Assembly: GCA_011037195.1 (NCBI GenBank)
Contig: JAAEAF010000097.1
Coordinates: 186,001 to 250,000 of the forward strand
Length of the DNA: 64,000 nt
Direction: 5' to 3'
Source of the DNA: Triatoma infestans
Lineage: Eukaryota; Arthropoda; Insecta; Hemiptera; Reduviidae
Shown here piece by piece: positions 1-9,270 of the stretch; the first letter of the stretch is position 1; each line of letters opens with the position of its first letter. Position numbers and translations under genes: made by a program. Below the pieces are notes generated by a model that was given only the letters and a program-made list of their open reading frames with translations, ran no database searches and had not been told where the DNA came from.

Positions 1-830
1 GGGAGTTATGTACGTAAATTGAGTGCTTCTTAGATTGCAAAAATGTAGGGGAATTTTGTACCTAAATTGAGATAAAAAGACTACTGGTTCCACTAAGTTT
101 TCCTTTCTTTAAGTAATTTGTTTAATTGTACAAACAATTAATTCGATAGAAGATTTTTTTTTTTTTTTTTTTTGGAAATTACATTATCTGTGTAGGATCA
201 GCTTTCCACTGTGGTGGAATTAGACTTACTCCTGTAAAAAGACTACAGAAAAATACTACTGTAGTAAGATATTACTGCGAAACTCCGCAAACTATCTCTA
301 GAGAGAAATTACTTTTGCTCAAATAAGAAGTGTTTAAACATGTATAACATATAAATTCCAGTTAAATTACTAGTTTTAATAAATGCGTATATACCGCAAT
401 TCTTGCTTTTATTTCTTACATGTTAAGCTCTAAGATACGCACTTTCGACTTTTACAATTTTAACTGCAAACTTACAGTAGTTATCTCTAGAGAAAATTAC
501 TTTTGCTCTAATAAAAAGTGTTTAAAAATATATAAGTTCCATTTAAATTACTAGTTTTAATATGTACGCATAAATCGCTATTCTTACTTTTATTTCTTAC
601 ATGTCAATTTGTAAGAAAGGCACTTTCTACATTTCTAACCGAAAACTTACATCTCTTCTTTGCAAGAATTGACGGAAATATGTGTGTAAATTGAGTACGT
701 TTTAGATTAGAAAAGTGATTAAATATGTGGAATTTGATACGTAAATTGAGATACAACAGTTATTAAATCTCTGGTTAAACACTAGCTTTTTTTTTTTTTT
801 TCCCCTTTCTTTAATTGCATAAACATATTA
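1..830. repeat. Nested direct repeats, AT-rich
   Basis: Two levels of direct repetition are visible. A block starting near 13 (GTAAATTGAGTGC, then TTAGATT, then CTAAATTGAGATA) recurs near 684, a spacing of about 670 bases, and both copies run into a T-tract (about 153-173 and 788-802). Between them, a roughly 189-base unit is tandemly duplicated: TATCTCTAGAGA starts at 293 and again at 482, followed in both by ACTTTTGCT, AAGTGTTTAAA, ATTACTAGTTTTAATA and TTTATTTCTTACATGT. No coding frame runs through it. It could be a decayed element with internal repeats or a local duplication. Confidence 0.7.
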
Positions 831-1608
831 TTAACTATTTCGTCGTACATTGCGTTAGATAACAGATCCAACGACTTTAAGCAGTACCAAAAAGAAAACG
901 ATATATTAGATTCTATAAATATAGTTGATCGATAAACAAAACAAAAAATTATCTTAAAAAGGAAAGTGGAGATTTAACTCATAGTGGAGTCCTTTGTAAT
1001 TAAGTGTTAATCGGTCATCGGCAGAGACAACATGGGCTCGCACAAAGTGTTAAGTGTTTCTCAGCTCTATGGAAGAAAAGTAAAACCTACTAACGAACGA
1101 TTTGGACTATTAGAAAACTTGGACAACTTAATTACAAATGATTGTGTAATGTGTTTTTTTCTTTTAAAAAAAAAAAAAAATAAGGACTGTTCGGTTATTA
1201 TCGGCTCTGTAGTTCGGCTGTCCTCGGTGTGTTTTGTATAATAGGCTAAATAGATTTTTCTTAAAGAAGGAAAATGGAAATTAAATTGTAATTGCTTACC
1301 AAAAACCTTACACAGGTAAGTGACTCATAAATCAATATACTGTATTAAATGTCCAATATACTTGATCGATAAATGTAGATAAGAAGGAACCATAGATTAA
1401 GTTTTAGTTTATTGTTTACCAAAAAACTTACATAAGTATCTGTCTAAAAAAAAAAATAAATAAATATATTATAATTAGAAATTATATTGCAAACATTGTG
1501 CATACATAGAGGTTAATAAACTTCTGTACGAATGGAAAAATACAGGTTAATGAACCCTGGCCTGGGGTTCGTGGGGCGGAGCCTTTCTTTAGGTGTCTGT
1601 GTATATAT
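831..1608. other. No gene seen; AT-rich
   Basis: The only frame (1032-1241, 69 codons) crosses an A-tract and resembles no family I know, so I do not call it. A weak repetition (GAAGGAA then TACCAAAAA then CTTACA) occurs at about 1266-1313 and 1383-1433. Confidence 0.5.
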
Positions 1609-1610
1609 TT

Positions 1611-1645
<35 letters not shown>

Positions 1646-1650
1646 GGAGG
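1609..1650. repeat. (TA)n/(GA)n microsatellite
   Basis: A short TATATA run passes directly into a GA run and then GGGAGGGAAA. Confidence 0.9.
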
Positions 1651-1896
1651 GAAACGATATGACGGAGAAGTATGTGGGTGAGGTATAAGGATCTAAAGAA
1701 AACTACAAAAGAATACGTACTATAGTTATTAGGTGTAAGAAGTAATAAATTAAAAAAAAAATAAAAACTTGTTTAAATTTTTATGATTATTTGAACAAAA
1801 CTACTACAAAGCTAAACAACTACATGGAACATGCAACGCACGCACGGGCACTCCACAGTAAATTTATAGGCGAGATCTTTTCTACATATGAACTAA

Positions 1897-1972
1897 GTGG
1901 CCACTTTGGTCTAGTGGGTTGCATTACCGCCTTCTAACCCAAAAATTAAGGTTCGATTCCAGGTAAAACAAC
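1897..1972 (+). repeat. tRNA-like remnant (SINE head or tRNA pseudogene)
   Basis: There is a Pol III A-box-like TGGTCTAGTGGG at 1907-1918 and a perfect B-box GGTTCGATTCC at 1950-1960, followed by a T-run at 1973 that could terminate Pol III. The T-arm and acceptor stem pair poorly, so it is unlikely to be a working tRNA. The A box matches the tRNA-Glu-like head of SINE-A elsewhere in the window. Confidence 0.5.
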
Positions 1973-1989
1973 TTTTTTTATCTCATTTT

Positions 1990-2100
1990 ATTTAATTATT
2001 TATAATTTATTTATATTTATAATTTAATATATATTTTATTAATTATTTATAATTTATTTATATTTATAATTTAATATATAATTTATTTGTAATTTAATAG
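1990..2100. repeat. AT-rich tandem repeat, 48-bp period
   Basis: TTATTTATAATTTATTTATA and the following TTTATAATTTAATATAT recur after 48 bases, giving two full units and a partial third. Confidence 0.75.
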
Positions 2101-3634
2101 TCTTCGAATTGAATGATAATTAAAGCCATCGGATGACGTCATCTTTGAATTAAGCTCATTGATTTGGATGATGGCAGCGGCGTTCTTGCAACCCCCAAAA
2201 AAGACTTGGCTCCGTAGCCCTTGCGCCAGAACCGGTCTTTTTACCCTACTTCCGGAAGTGATTTCTAAACGGAAAATCAAGTGTTTTGTTATTAGTTATT
2301 GTTATTTATTTATTTCCGTTCATACACAAACACACAGATTAATAGCGAGTATTTTTTTTGGAAATATAACGAAAAAGATACTATTAAAAAAAAAGAAGCA
2401 ACAATCGAGTTAATAAATACGAAATAAAATCAGTAGTGACAAAAAATTAGTGCAGCTGACTTCGATGGCTGATATCGATACAGATAAAGTTATAAAGATG
2501 CTTATGGATCTTTCAAATCCACCTATATGGTTACAATGAAAAAGATGGATTTATTGTGGACACTTATTTCTTTATGTATGGTTGATGATATTGTCAAGTA
2601 TATATACAACTTCTACAAGACACTACCTCTCATCATTGTCTACTTTTTTCATACTATCATTGTTGCCATTTCTCTCTCTTAAAGAACTTTCTATGACCAT
2701 TATCACTTCATTGCATCTTCAATATTTTTTTAGTATATGTGGGCAGAAAAAATCAGATAAAATAAAATCCTAAACATCAAGTAATAATAGTAATTTTTTG
2801 TTTTTACTTTATTTTAGCTGATAATTTTTTTTTTTATTGCGGTAGCCTGTCCTGCAGTACGTATTTGAATCGAACCCTCCATTAAGGACTTCCGTAGAGG
2901 TTGAAACTTACAGGATGCTTTACGAAACCTCACAAATCTGATACAGCTATTGCAAACCAAAGACAGCTTAGCAGGCTGCAACATGGCCATTAACAAATAA
3001 ACGGAACTATATTTAATTGTGAAAATAGAAGAAATACAACCTAGAAAATATAATAAATATTAAGCTGAGTGTAATAAAATCTTATAAACGTCACAATAAA
3101 AACTTACCAAAAACAAAGAAATAAATAAGAGGAAATGAAATAACAAAAAATATATTAGGATATAACATGTGATTTATATATAACATATTATATAACATGT
3201 TATGTTAAAATACAGCATAGGATTAATGTAGTAAGAGGTGTAGTTGATGACCAATAAGGACATTATATAAACTTGTGGATGATAGTAAAGATAGTAATCT
3301 AGGTCCATAAATATAATAAACAATACAATGTAATAGTAATAAATTTTTAGGTTTATTTATTTATTTTTATGATACTAGAAATATAAAAAGATAATAAAGA
3401 GATTTTTAGAGTATATTTGTTCCAAATTTTTACTTTTATCAGAGAGGATATTTATTTATTTCTTATTAAAGAAATAAATTTTATTTATTATAGATTGTTA
3501 AGTTTGTTCCAGTATCGATTACTAGTCTATCAACCATAACTATCGATCTTACTCTTCTAGGAGGAAATAGGCTGCGTTGAAAAATTAAGGGGGGTGTTAC
3601 CATTTCATCTAATTAATACTCATTTTAATTTCTC
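2101..3634. other. No gene seen
   Basis: The frames here (for example 2159-2413 and 2582-2773) show no recognisable domain and are low in complexity. No repeat family found elsewhere in the window could be placed. Confidence 0.5.
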
Positions 3635-3755
3635 TTGTCCTCCACGTTTAGTGTAGTAGTTACCGAAGTCGTCTTTGGATCGATTCCATTTCAGGGTCAA
3701 ACGGTGTTGACCCAGCAGTAGTTTGAAAAAAAAAAGTGGAGAGCTACATGTTTTA
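3635..3755 (+). mobile_element. SINE-A, decayed copy
   Basis: The copy has an A-box-like TTTAGTGTAGTAGTTA and a B-box-like GGATCGATTCC (3678-3688). The body then carries GGTGTTGACCCAGCA and GAGCTACA, which also follow the tRNA head in the well-preserved copy at 54353-54611. It is clearly the same family with many substitutions and an internal A-tract. Confidence 0.6.
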
Positions 3756-3777
3756 AACTCCCCTTGATCCAAAAAAA

Positions 3778-4245
3778 ATGGTTTTATATAATGGGTCTTT
3801 ATGCTTCTTCTTAACGTTTCGGTTCTCCTTTATGGTTGATTGTATTGGATCAAATCCCTCCACGTACCTCTCTGTTCATACAGTTTTCGTCCTCCAGACC
3901 CCAAACTGTGTAACCTCCTGAACGCCTTGATATCAGCTGGCCTGGATCTTCCCGTTCTTTTTCTGAATGGTGATTGCCAAGTAAAATGTTACCTGGATGT
4001 GCTAGAGGAGAACTCGTTTGTGGATATGGATAGTAATATTCTCAGTCTCGTCCATTTGTTCTGTTATCGTTGCATTTCTGAATTTCTCTAATCTTAACAC
4101 TCTCGTCAGCCTTCTCTAGAAATCGATTTTCCAAGCTATTAATTTTCTGGCGTGTGTTTTTATGAATTTTCAGGTCTCACACTATCATACAGCGTCGACT
4201 ATATATGCTTCTTTCTGTAATGACATGGAAAGTCATACCAATGTC
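3778..4245 (-). pseudogene. LINE ORF2 C-terminal remnant
   Basis: Minus-strand frames, interrupted by shifts and stops, resemble the region after the reverse transcriptase of a non-LTR retrotransposon. A serine/tryptophan-containing segment is followed by a charged stretch (Lys-Ile-Asp-Phe, Arg-Asn-Glu-like) and a basic end. With the reverse-transcriptase piece at 5029-5655 it forms one element, cut apart by the LTR at 4272-5028. The fragment is too decayed to assign a clade firmly. Confidence 0.5.
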
Positions 4246-4271
4246 AAAGTGGTTCCAGCCAGCTGCTATCT

Positions 4272-5028
4272 TAACAAAGAATGGCAGTAATAAAAGAGCA
4301 ATTTATAACCAGGACCTAGCAGGCCGCCGTCTACAAAACAATGCCGGCCAAACAAACAACAAAGCCCTTTTCAATACTTTACATAAGGGTTCGAATCCAG
4401 CCGTGCTGTCCTTGGTTTTTCTCTTCCTAGGAGCCCCTACAGCTCATTGTCCGGTGATGGACAGTGTTGTCTGTAACGGGAGAACACTGTCCGGAGGCCG
4501 GCAGTGCACTGAGAAGGCTCCGGGCGCAAATGACCACAGATGTTGAGACGCCTTAAATAAAAAAAAATAAAAAAATACTTTACATCAAAGCAAGCACCGA
4601 TAAGGTTGGCCACTGACCTAAATAAGGTCAGCAAACTACGAAGGTCGCACAAGGTCGCACACTAGGACAGATGTCCATATACACGATCATCACTATCATG
4701 TACAACGAGAGCATCATTATATCTTATACGACGATACGAGCACGTCCATATACACGAGCAGCAGTTTACGCGCCTATACACAGTTTCATTTAAACTTATT
4801 ATCTTTTAGTAGTGCATCTTAGTTCGTTTATTTTATCATTCTAATTTATTACTTATTTATCTTCTATTTATTCCTAAGTATTTTGCTAGTTATTAGTTAC
4901 CATTTATACGTTAAAATTATTGTTAAAATACAGTTTATTTTTAGAAAATCCGTATTAATAATTCGAGCTCTAACTTTCCAAATCTGACATCTACTACATC
5001 AGGAATCACATCAAATGATTCCATTACA
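4272..5028 (-). mobile_element. LTR-B solo LTR, carrying a SINE
   Basis: This is the reverse complement of the repeat at 5658-6216. On the minus strand it starts TGTAATGGAATCAT and ends CTTTGTTA. Shared internal blocks include TGTGATTCCTGATGTA, AGCTCGAATTATTAA, GAACTAAGATGCAC, CTGTCCTAGTGTGCGACC and TTTGTTTGGCC. Without the SINE insert it is about 556 bp. Flanks TATCT (4267-4271) and TTTCT (5029-5033) may be an imperfect 5-bp target duplication. It interrupts a LINE. No internal retrotransposon genes lie next to it, hence a solo LTR. Confidence 0.65.
4385..4573 (+). mobile_element. SINE1b, 5'-truncated, with 12-bp TSD
   Basis: The element begins at the B-box (GGTTCGAATCC, 4388-4398) and lacks the A-box half. 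The conserved body follows (TCTCTTCCTAGGAGCC, ACAGCTCATTGTCCGG, ACAGTGTTGTCTGTAA, GGCCGGCAGTGCACTGAG). The 1b tail CAGATGTTGAGACGCC runs into an A-rich end. It is bounded by perfect 12-bp duplications AATACTTTACAT at 4373-4384 and 4574-4585. The length and 5' truncation fit LINE-mediated insertion. Confidence 0.9.
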
Positions 5029-5655
5029 TTTCTATGCTTGGAAATCAGGAGATACCACACAACTGAATTTAGCACCCTCAACAACCCTCAACTCTGGGCC
5101 GGAGACGTAGTATCATGGTAAGAGGTCTTGTCCTTGTAGAATATTTGGCCGAAATATTTGAAGCTATCCACATATTTAATAAATGCTACACTTTGCAGGC
5201 CCAGGTTTTTCCACTGGAGATCTATTATCAAATACTGGGTTGAAAAACATTTGAGTTTTCTGGTTCAGACCGCGTCAGTGGTTTACTAGAAACCGAAGTT
5301 TCGCTCATATGACAATGAGCCTCTTAAGGGCCATTACTCCTTGAAAGGTAATGGAGCACTTCCATTCTTTAAAAGATCAAATACTGCGTTTTCTAAAAAA
5401 TTATTTCCAAGCCTCAACTAGAATACTTTATTTTGAACTTATTAACCATATATTCAGCATCATCTTTTCTGTCTTGTACAATAACGAGCTGGTCAGCAGC
5501 AAAACTCAACAACATCGGTCCTTCAGTTGGTATTCCCATTTCCGAGATCTTACTTGTTCCATTCTTTTAATTCTCATATCTTTAATGCTTATATAAAAAC
5601 CTATCACATGTGTTTGAAACTTTTATCGTACGAATTGATTTCAGGAGGCTATGCC
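5029..5655 (-). pseudogene. LINE reverse transcriptase fragment with damaged active site
   Basis: On the minus strand a frame at about 5430-5530 reads MLLSFAADQLVIVQDRKDD, continuing AEYMVNKFK, then after a stop GLEIIF and KTQYL. This matches the catalytic (F/Y)xDD strand of non-LTR reverse transcriptases and the following K..Y..(W)GL..N..KT.YL block. The first aspartate of the DD pair is replaced: the codons at 5489-5503 give F-A-A-D-Q. Several stops follow, so it is dead. It belongs with the C-terminal remnant at 3778-4245; the LTR between them is a later insertion. Confidence 0.75.
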
Positions 5656-5657
5656 AG

Positions 5658-6216
5658 TGTAGTGGAATCGTTTATTGTGATTCCTGATGTATGTAGTAGA
5701 TGTCTTGAAGAGGGCGGAAGTTAGTTTAGAGATTTTTGGAAGTTAGTGCTCGAATTATTAACACGGAATTTATAAAACTAGACTGTATTTGTACAATAAT
5801 TTAAACGTGAGTAATGGTAACTATTAACAAGAAATACTTAGAAATAAATAGGAGATAAATAACTAATAATTTAGAATGATTAAAATAAATGAACTAAGAT
5901 GCACAACTAAGGAAATAAGTATAAATAAAAACTGCATAGGGACGCGGAACTTGCTGCTCGTATAATGATCTTGAAGACGTACGGAAGTAAATTTATGTAA
6001 TCATCCCCCCTTCCAATGGGGCGAAGTTTATATATTAGTGTTAGCAACACTCACACCAAGACATCTGTCCTAGTGTGCGACCTTGGTAATTTCGGTGACC
6101 AGTGATTTAGGTCAGTGGCCAGCCTGCGATCGTTGGTTTTGTTTGTTTGGCCGCGGCCTTGCTTTGAAGACAGCAGCCGGCTAGGCCATTAGTTATAAAT
6201 TATTCTTTCTTTGTTA
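5658..6216 (+). mobile_element. LTR-B solo LTR, direct orientation
   Basis: It starts TGTAGTGGAATCG and ends CTTTGTTA, about 559 bp, matching the copy at 4272-5028 along its length in inverted orientation. Together the two copies form widely spaced inverted arms around the LINE fragment. No target duplication is obvious at this copy. Confidence 0.6.
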
Positions 6217-6471
6217 TGTGTTGTGAAGGTTTGACATTGCTGAATTGCTATTCATTACAGTTGTTACACCCTCCAACTGCATAATATTGAAGGCAATTAA
6301 AATCTAATAAAAATTAAAAACTTTGTGAATTGCAATATATGAAAGATATATGTGATTGTTTCACACCAAATTTTTAACTTTTAAACTCTTTTCAACACGG
6401 AAGAAGAAGTATTGTGATTGTTTCAAATTTTCGAAATTGAGTATTTATAATTAGATATAAATATATTTTTT
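6217..6471. other. No gene seen
   Basis: AT-rich sequence after the LTR. I see no convincing primer-binding site or reading frame. Confidence 0.45.
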
Positions 6472-6553
6472 ATTGTCTGTGGGGAGGGACCAAGCCCTAT
6501 GCTATCCAAAGCCCTTCTAGTCCAGCGCACTACCACTGAGCTAATCCCTTCCC
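6472..6553 (-). mobile_element. SINE2, complete short copy
   Basis: Read on the minus strand, GGGAAGGGATTAGCTCAGTG (an A-box-bearing tRNA-Ala-like half) leads into GTGCGCTGGACTAG. It then passes directly into CTTTGGATAGCATAGGG, TCCCTCCCCACAGACAAT and an A-rich end, about 82 bp in all. The second half is not tRNA. It matches the 3' end of the LINE fragment at 40400-40975 (CTTTGGATAGC at about 40752, TCCCTCCCCACAGACAA at about 40780). There is no B-box, so the element may be internally deleted. Confidence 0.75.
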
Positions 6554-6559
6554 AATTAT

Positions 6560-7052
6560 ATATATATACTTCATTTTGTTAAAATACAGGTTATGAGAAA
6601 CCCTGAATAGCAAAAAAAAATAATGAATGGCCTCTTTGTGTGTTTGTAGAACCAACAGTCCCCACCAGAAGGGTTTCTTCAGCTGACTAATACTTCAAGA
6701 CTGATTCAAGGAGTGGGTCTTCTAATTAAATAGTTCTAGAAGTAATTTATTTATTTTTTTTTCATATACTTTTGAATTTTTTTTTTTTAAAGTTTGATGG
6801 AGGCGGGTTGTACTTTGGGTTCAAACAACATGCTTAGACAAATTCTTTCATTCTATCTCGCGGGTGATGAATTAAAATCGTTAAAGTTGCCAACCAGTTC
6901 TACAGTATTAATATGGCATAAACTTTAGATAGCTTCAAAGCTAAAGAGCTGATTAACGTAGAATAGTGATCATTGATTCAAACTAACTTTTTCAAAATAA
7001 TAATAATAATAATAATAGGCGTAAACTCGATCCGCTCACCACTTGAACTTAT
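6560..7052. other. No gene; short (AAT)n at 6995-7017
   Basis: AT-rich sequence without coding content. The (AAT)n run resembles LINE/SINE 3' tails in this window, but no element body could be identified before it. Confidence 0.45.
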
Positions 7053-7511
7053 TAGTTTCTCTTACTTCTATTAGTAAGAATTGCGATCCTGCCAGATTTT
7101 TAGAAATTAGATTTGCACCGGAAATACATGTCTTTGGCGTACCCTGAATATGGAAAAAATATTTTTAGCGATGGTTTGTGTTATAACAAAATATTTCAAA
7201 AACGAAAAGTCGCCGGAAGCTTCAAACTTGATATTTCATTTAGGCATTCCATTTAGACCGTATGCACCATATAAGACACGAAAATTTCGGGGTAAATCCA
7301 TCTCAACCGGAAGGTGCGACTTTACTAAATTTTTTTTTTCAGTTTTTCATGATTTTTCTCAAAAACTGGTTCAAACAATTTTCTTTAAACTTCGTATGCT
7401 ATCTAAACACATAAATATCTATCACTTTTATTTGTAACATTTTCCTAGGAAAAATGTGTTTGTGGGGGCACTGGGGAAAGCTACGAAACAGTAGCTTTAT
7501 GTTTTACCACT

Positions 7512-8112
7512 TTGGTTTTTTTGGAAGGGGGGGGAGGCCAATGCACCGCGACCCTTTTCGATCTATTGTGCTATGCCCCCTGGGTGCCGCAGGCTGTTGC
7601 CCACAGCACCCGAACAGATGTCCTTCTCTGAACATCCGTTCTACAAAACCTCCATCAGATTGAGATCCCTGAGGAATGCCAATACCCTGACGGGCTCAGG
7701 ATAGGATATATCCCCCTCCTCCACCTGGTAGCTACCCAGGTTCTTAAATCTTCTCTGAGTGGCAGCCTCGCAGTCTGTTAGGTGATGCAGTGGAGTTTCC
7801 TCCAGCTCACCACAAAATCTGCATGAGCTGTCACTTTCCAAACCCAGTTTCACCAGGTACCCTATAAATCGGCAATGCCCCATGAGGAAACCGGTAAGAA
7901 CGCGGAGCTTGTTCTTGCTCAATCCGATACACGCTTCCGATCTCCGGTGGTTATAATTTCCCAAGCAGATCTTAGCCTGCCGCAAACCGGGGAGGGAGTT
8001 CCTCCTCGGTTTGAGATCTCCTCGTCTTCTCATCCTTCCTAAGTTCCTCCAACAGAAACTGGTCGCTGACCCCACAAAAAGGTTCCGGCCTTAGGAGCGG
8101 GATCCTAGCGCC
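7512..8112 (-). mobile_element. R1/Jockey-like LINE 3' end, 14-bp TSD
   Basis: This 5'-truncated non-LTR retrotransposon holds the end of ORF2 and the 3' UTR on the minus strand. It is bounded by perfect duplications TATGTTTTACCACT at 7498-7511 and 8113-8126. Near the 3' end the minus strand reads GCACAATAGATC, then GGGTCGC, then GTGC, which is the same tail found on SINE1a. The exact TSD shows a true retrotransposition event into the HLN copy. Confidence 0.9.
7641..8075 (-). pseudogene. LINE ORF2 C-terminus with CCHC knuckle (partial)
   Basis: This open frame of about 144 codons encodes the extreme C-terminus of a non-LTR retrotransposon ORF2 protein. It contains LTGFLMGHCRFIGYLVKLGL (residues 60-79), typical of the stretch after an RNase H-like region, then CRFCGELEETPLHHLTDC, a C-x2-C-x8-H-x4-C knuckle (residues 85-102). 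A basic region with many Arg residues precedes it. The apparent start is GTG and has a TAA in frame not far upstream, so it is not a native start. The reverse transcriptase and endonuclease are absent. It is a retrotransposon relic with no host function implied. Confidence 0.85.
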
Positions 8113-8505
8113 TATGTTTTACCACTAAAATACGCGACCCTTCAGTTTAATATACGATTTTATTAATTACATAATATTAATAGAAAATTACAAGCATTAA
8201 TAGAATTCCAAATTTGAAGAAAACTGGATAACCGGAAGTGCGATTTTACAAAATTGGGTTTTTAATTTTTTTTTTTTTTGGAATTTTCTCAATAACGATT
8301 ACGATTTTCTTTGAAACTTGGAATGCGTGCTGGACAGATAGAAATATGTCACTTTTATTTTTAACTTCTATATATTGTTATATATAGCTAGTGAAACCTT
8401 ACAAACATATCGATTTGGCTATTTTGAGAGAAACCTAAATTACAAGAATTCCCAGAGTACACTAAAATGAATTTCCTCAGAAATTTTCCCAAGGAGAAAA
8501 AAAAA

Positions 8506-8955
8506 ATCTGGTGTGATACACTCACACAAGTTTCTCTTATTCCTGTTAATATAATTAACGTATATAAAATGGCAAATTTTCTTTAAACATTTCGCGATAA
8601 ACTAAAAAAAAAAAAAAAAAAAATATATACAATGAAGGCGTACTTCCTTCCGCTTGATGGATTTTGCCCGAAATCTTCGTGTCTGAGGCGATCTAAACTT
8701 AATGAATCCAAACAGAATGAATACCAATTTGAACTTCCTATGATTTTTTTTTTTTTTGGTTTTGAGATATTTCCTTCGTACACACTCACAGGAAATTTGC
8801 TAAAAATATTTTTTTCGTACTCAGGGAACTTCCAAAAATGTATTTCCGGAGAAAATGGAATTAAGAAAAAGGATTATTTCCGGAAAAAATGTACCGGTGA
8901 AACGATCGCGTCTTTGGGCACTCATAATTAATAATCCTAGGTGTAAGAGAACATA
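8506..8955 (-). mobile_element. HLN element, short copy
   Basis: The 3' end lies at the left: a hairpin GTGTGATACACTCACAC (8511-8527) followed inward by AAGTTTCTCTTATTCCTG. The interior has HLN blocks on the minus strand (ACCGGAAGTACGCC-like, CTCAGGGAACTTCC, TATTTCCGGAGAAAATGG). A degenerate 5' terminal motif lies at 8931-8955 (TAGGTGTAAGAGAA). Two frames overlap here but are frame shadows of the repeat. Confidence 0.65.
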
Positions 8956-9102
8956 CAAATAAACACAAAAACCAGTCTTGAATAAATAAGCGGTCTTATA
9001 CAACAATCTCGAAAATTTGATAAGTTATAGAAACTTACATTTGCAAAGCAGGAAAAAAACTGCTTATTGAATAAATATGACCATTTTTATATATAATAAA
9101 AA

Positions 9103-9155
9103 AATCTGGTGTGAAACACTCACACAACTTTCTCTTACTCCTGTTCTGTTCCAAA
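9103..9155 (-). mobile_element. HLN 3'-end fragment
   Basis: Only the terminal hairpin (GTGTGAAACACTCACAC, 9110-9126) and the adjoining ACTTTCTCTTACTCCTGTT remain, next to an A-tract. Confidence 0.7.
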
Positions 9156-9270
9156 AGTTTGGAATCCATTTGTTAAATAGAACACCATTTATCAAATCAA
9201 TAATCGTTATTCTCAAATCGTTTTTCAATTAATTGTTCCAATAAATTGTGGTCGAAATAAAAATTTAAAA

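Larger units (their letters stand above)
7053..8480 (+). mobile_element. HLN element split by a LINE
   Basis: The left end (TTTCTCTTACTTCTATTAGTAAG) is the family 5' terminal motif. Family body blocks follow in order: ACCGGAAATACATG, TACCCTGAATA, CAAACTTGATATTTCATTTAG, CAACCGGAA, TTTCTTTAAACTTC, CACTTTTATTTGTAACATTT. The LINE at 7512-8112 sits inside with a 14-bp duplication, and the HLN body resumes at 8127 (AATTCCAAATTTGAAGAAAA, then ACCGGAAGTGCG). The 3' hairpin end is not seen, so the right border is approximate. It is non-autonomous with no Rep/helicase frame. Confidence 0.7.

Noticed and set aside
1897..1972. Functional tRNA gene
   Set aside because: A and B boxes are good, but the T-arm and acceptor stem do not pair, so it is treated as a SINE head or pseudogene.
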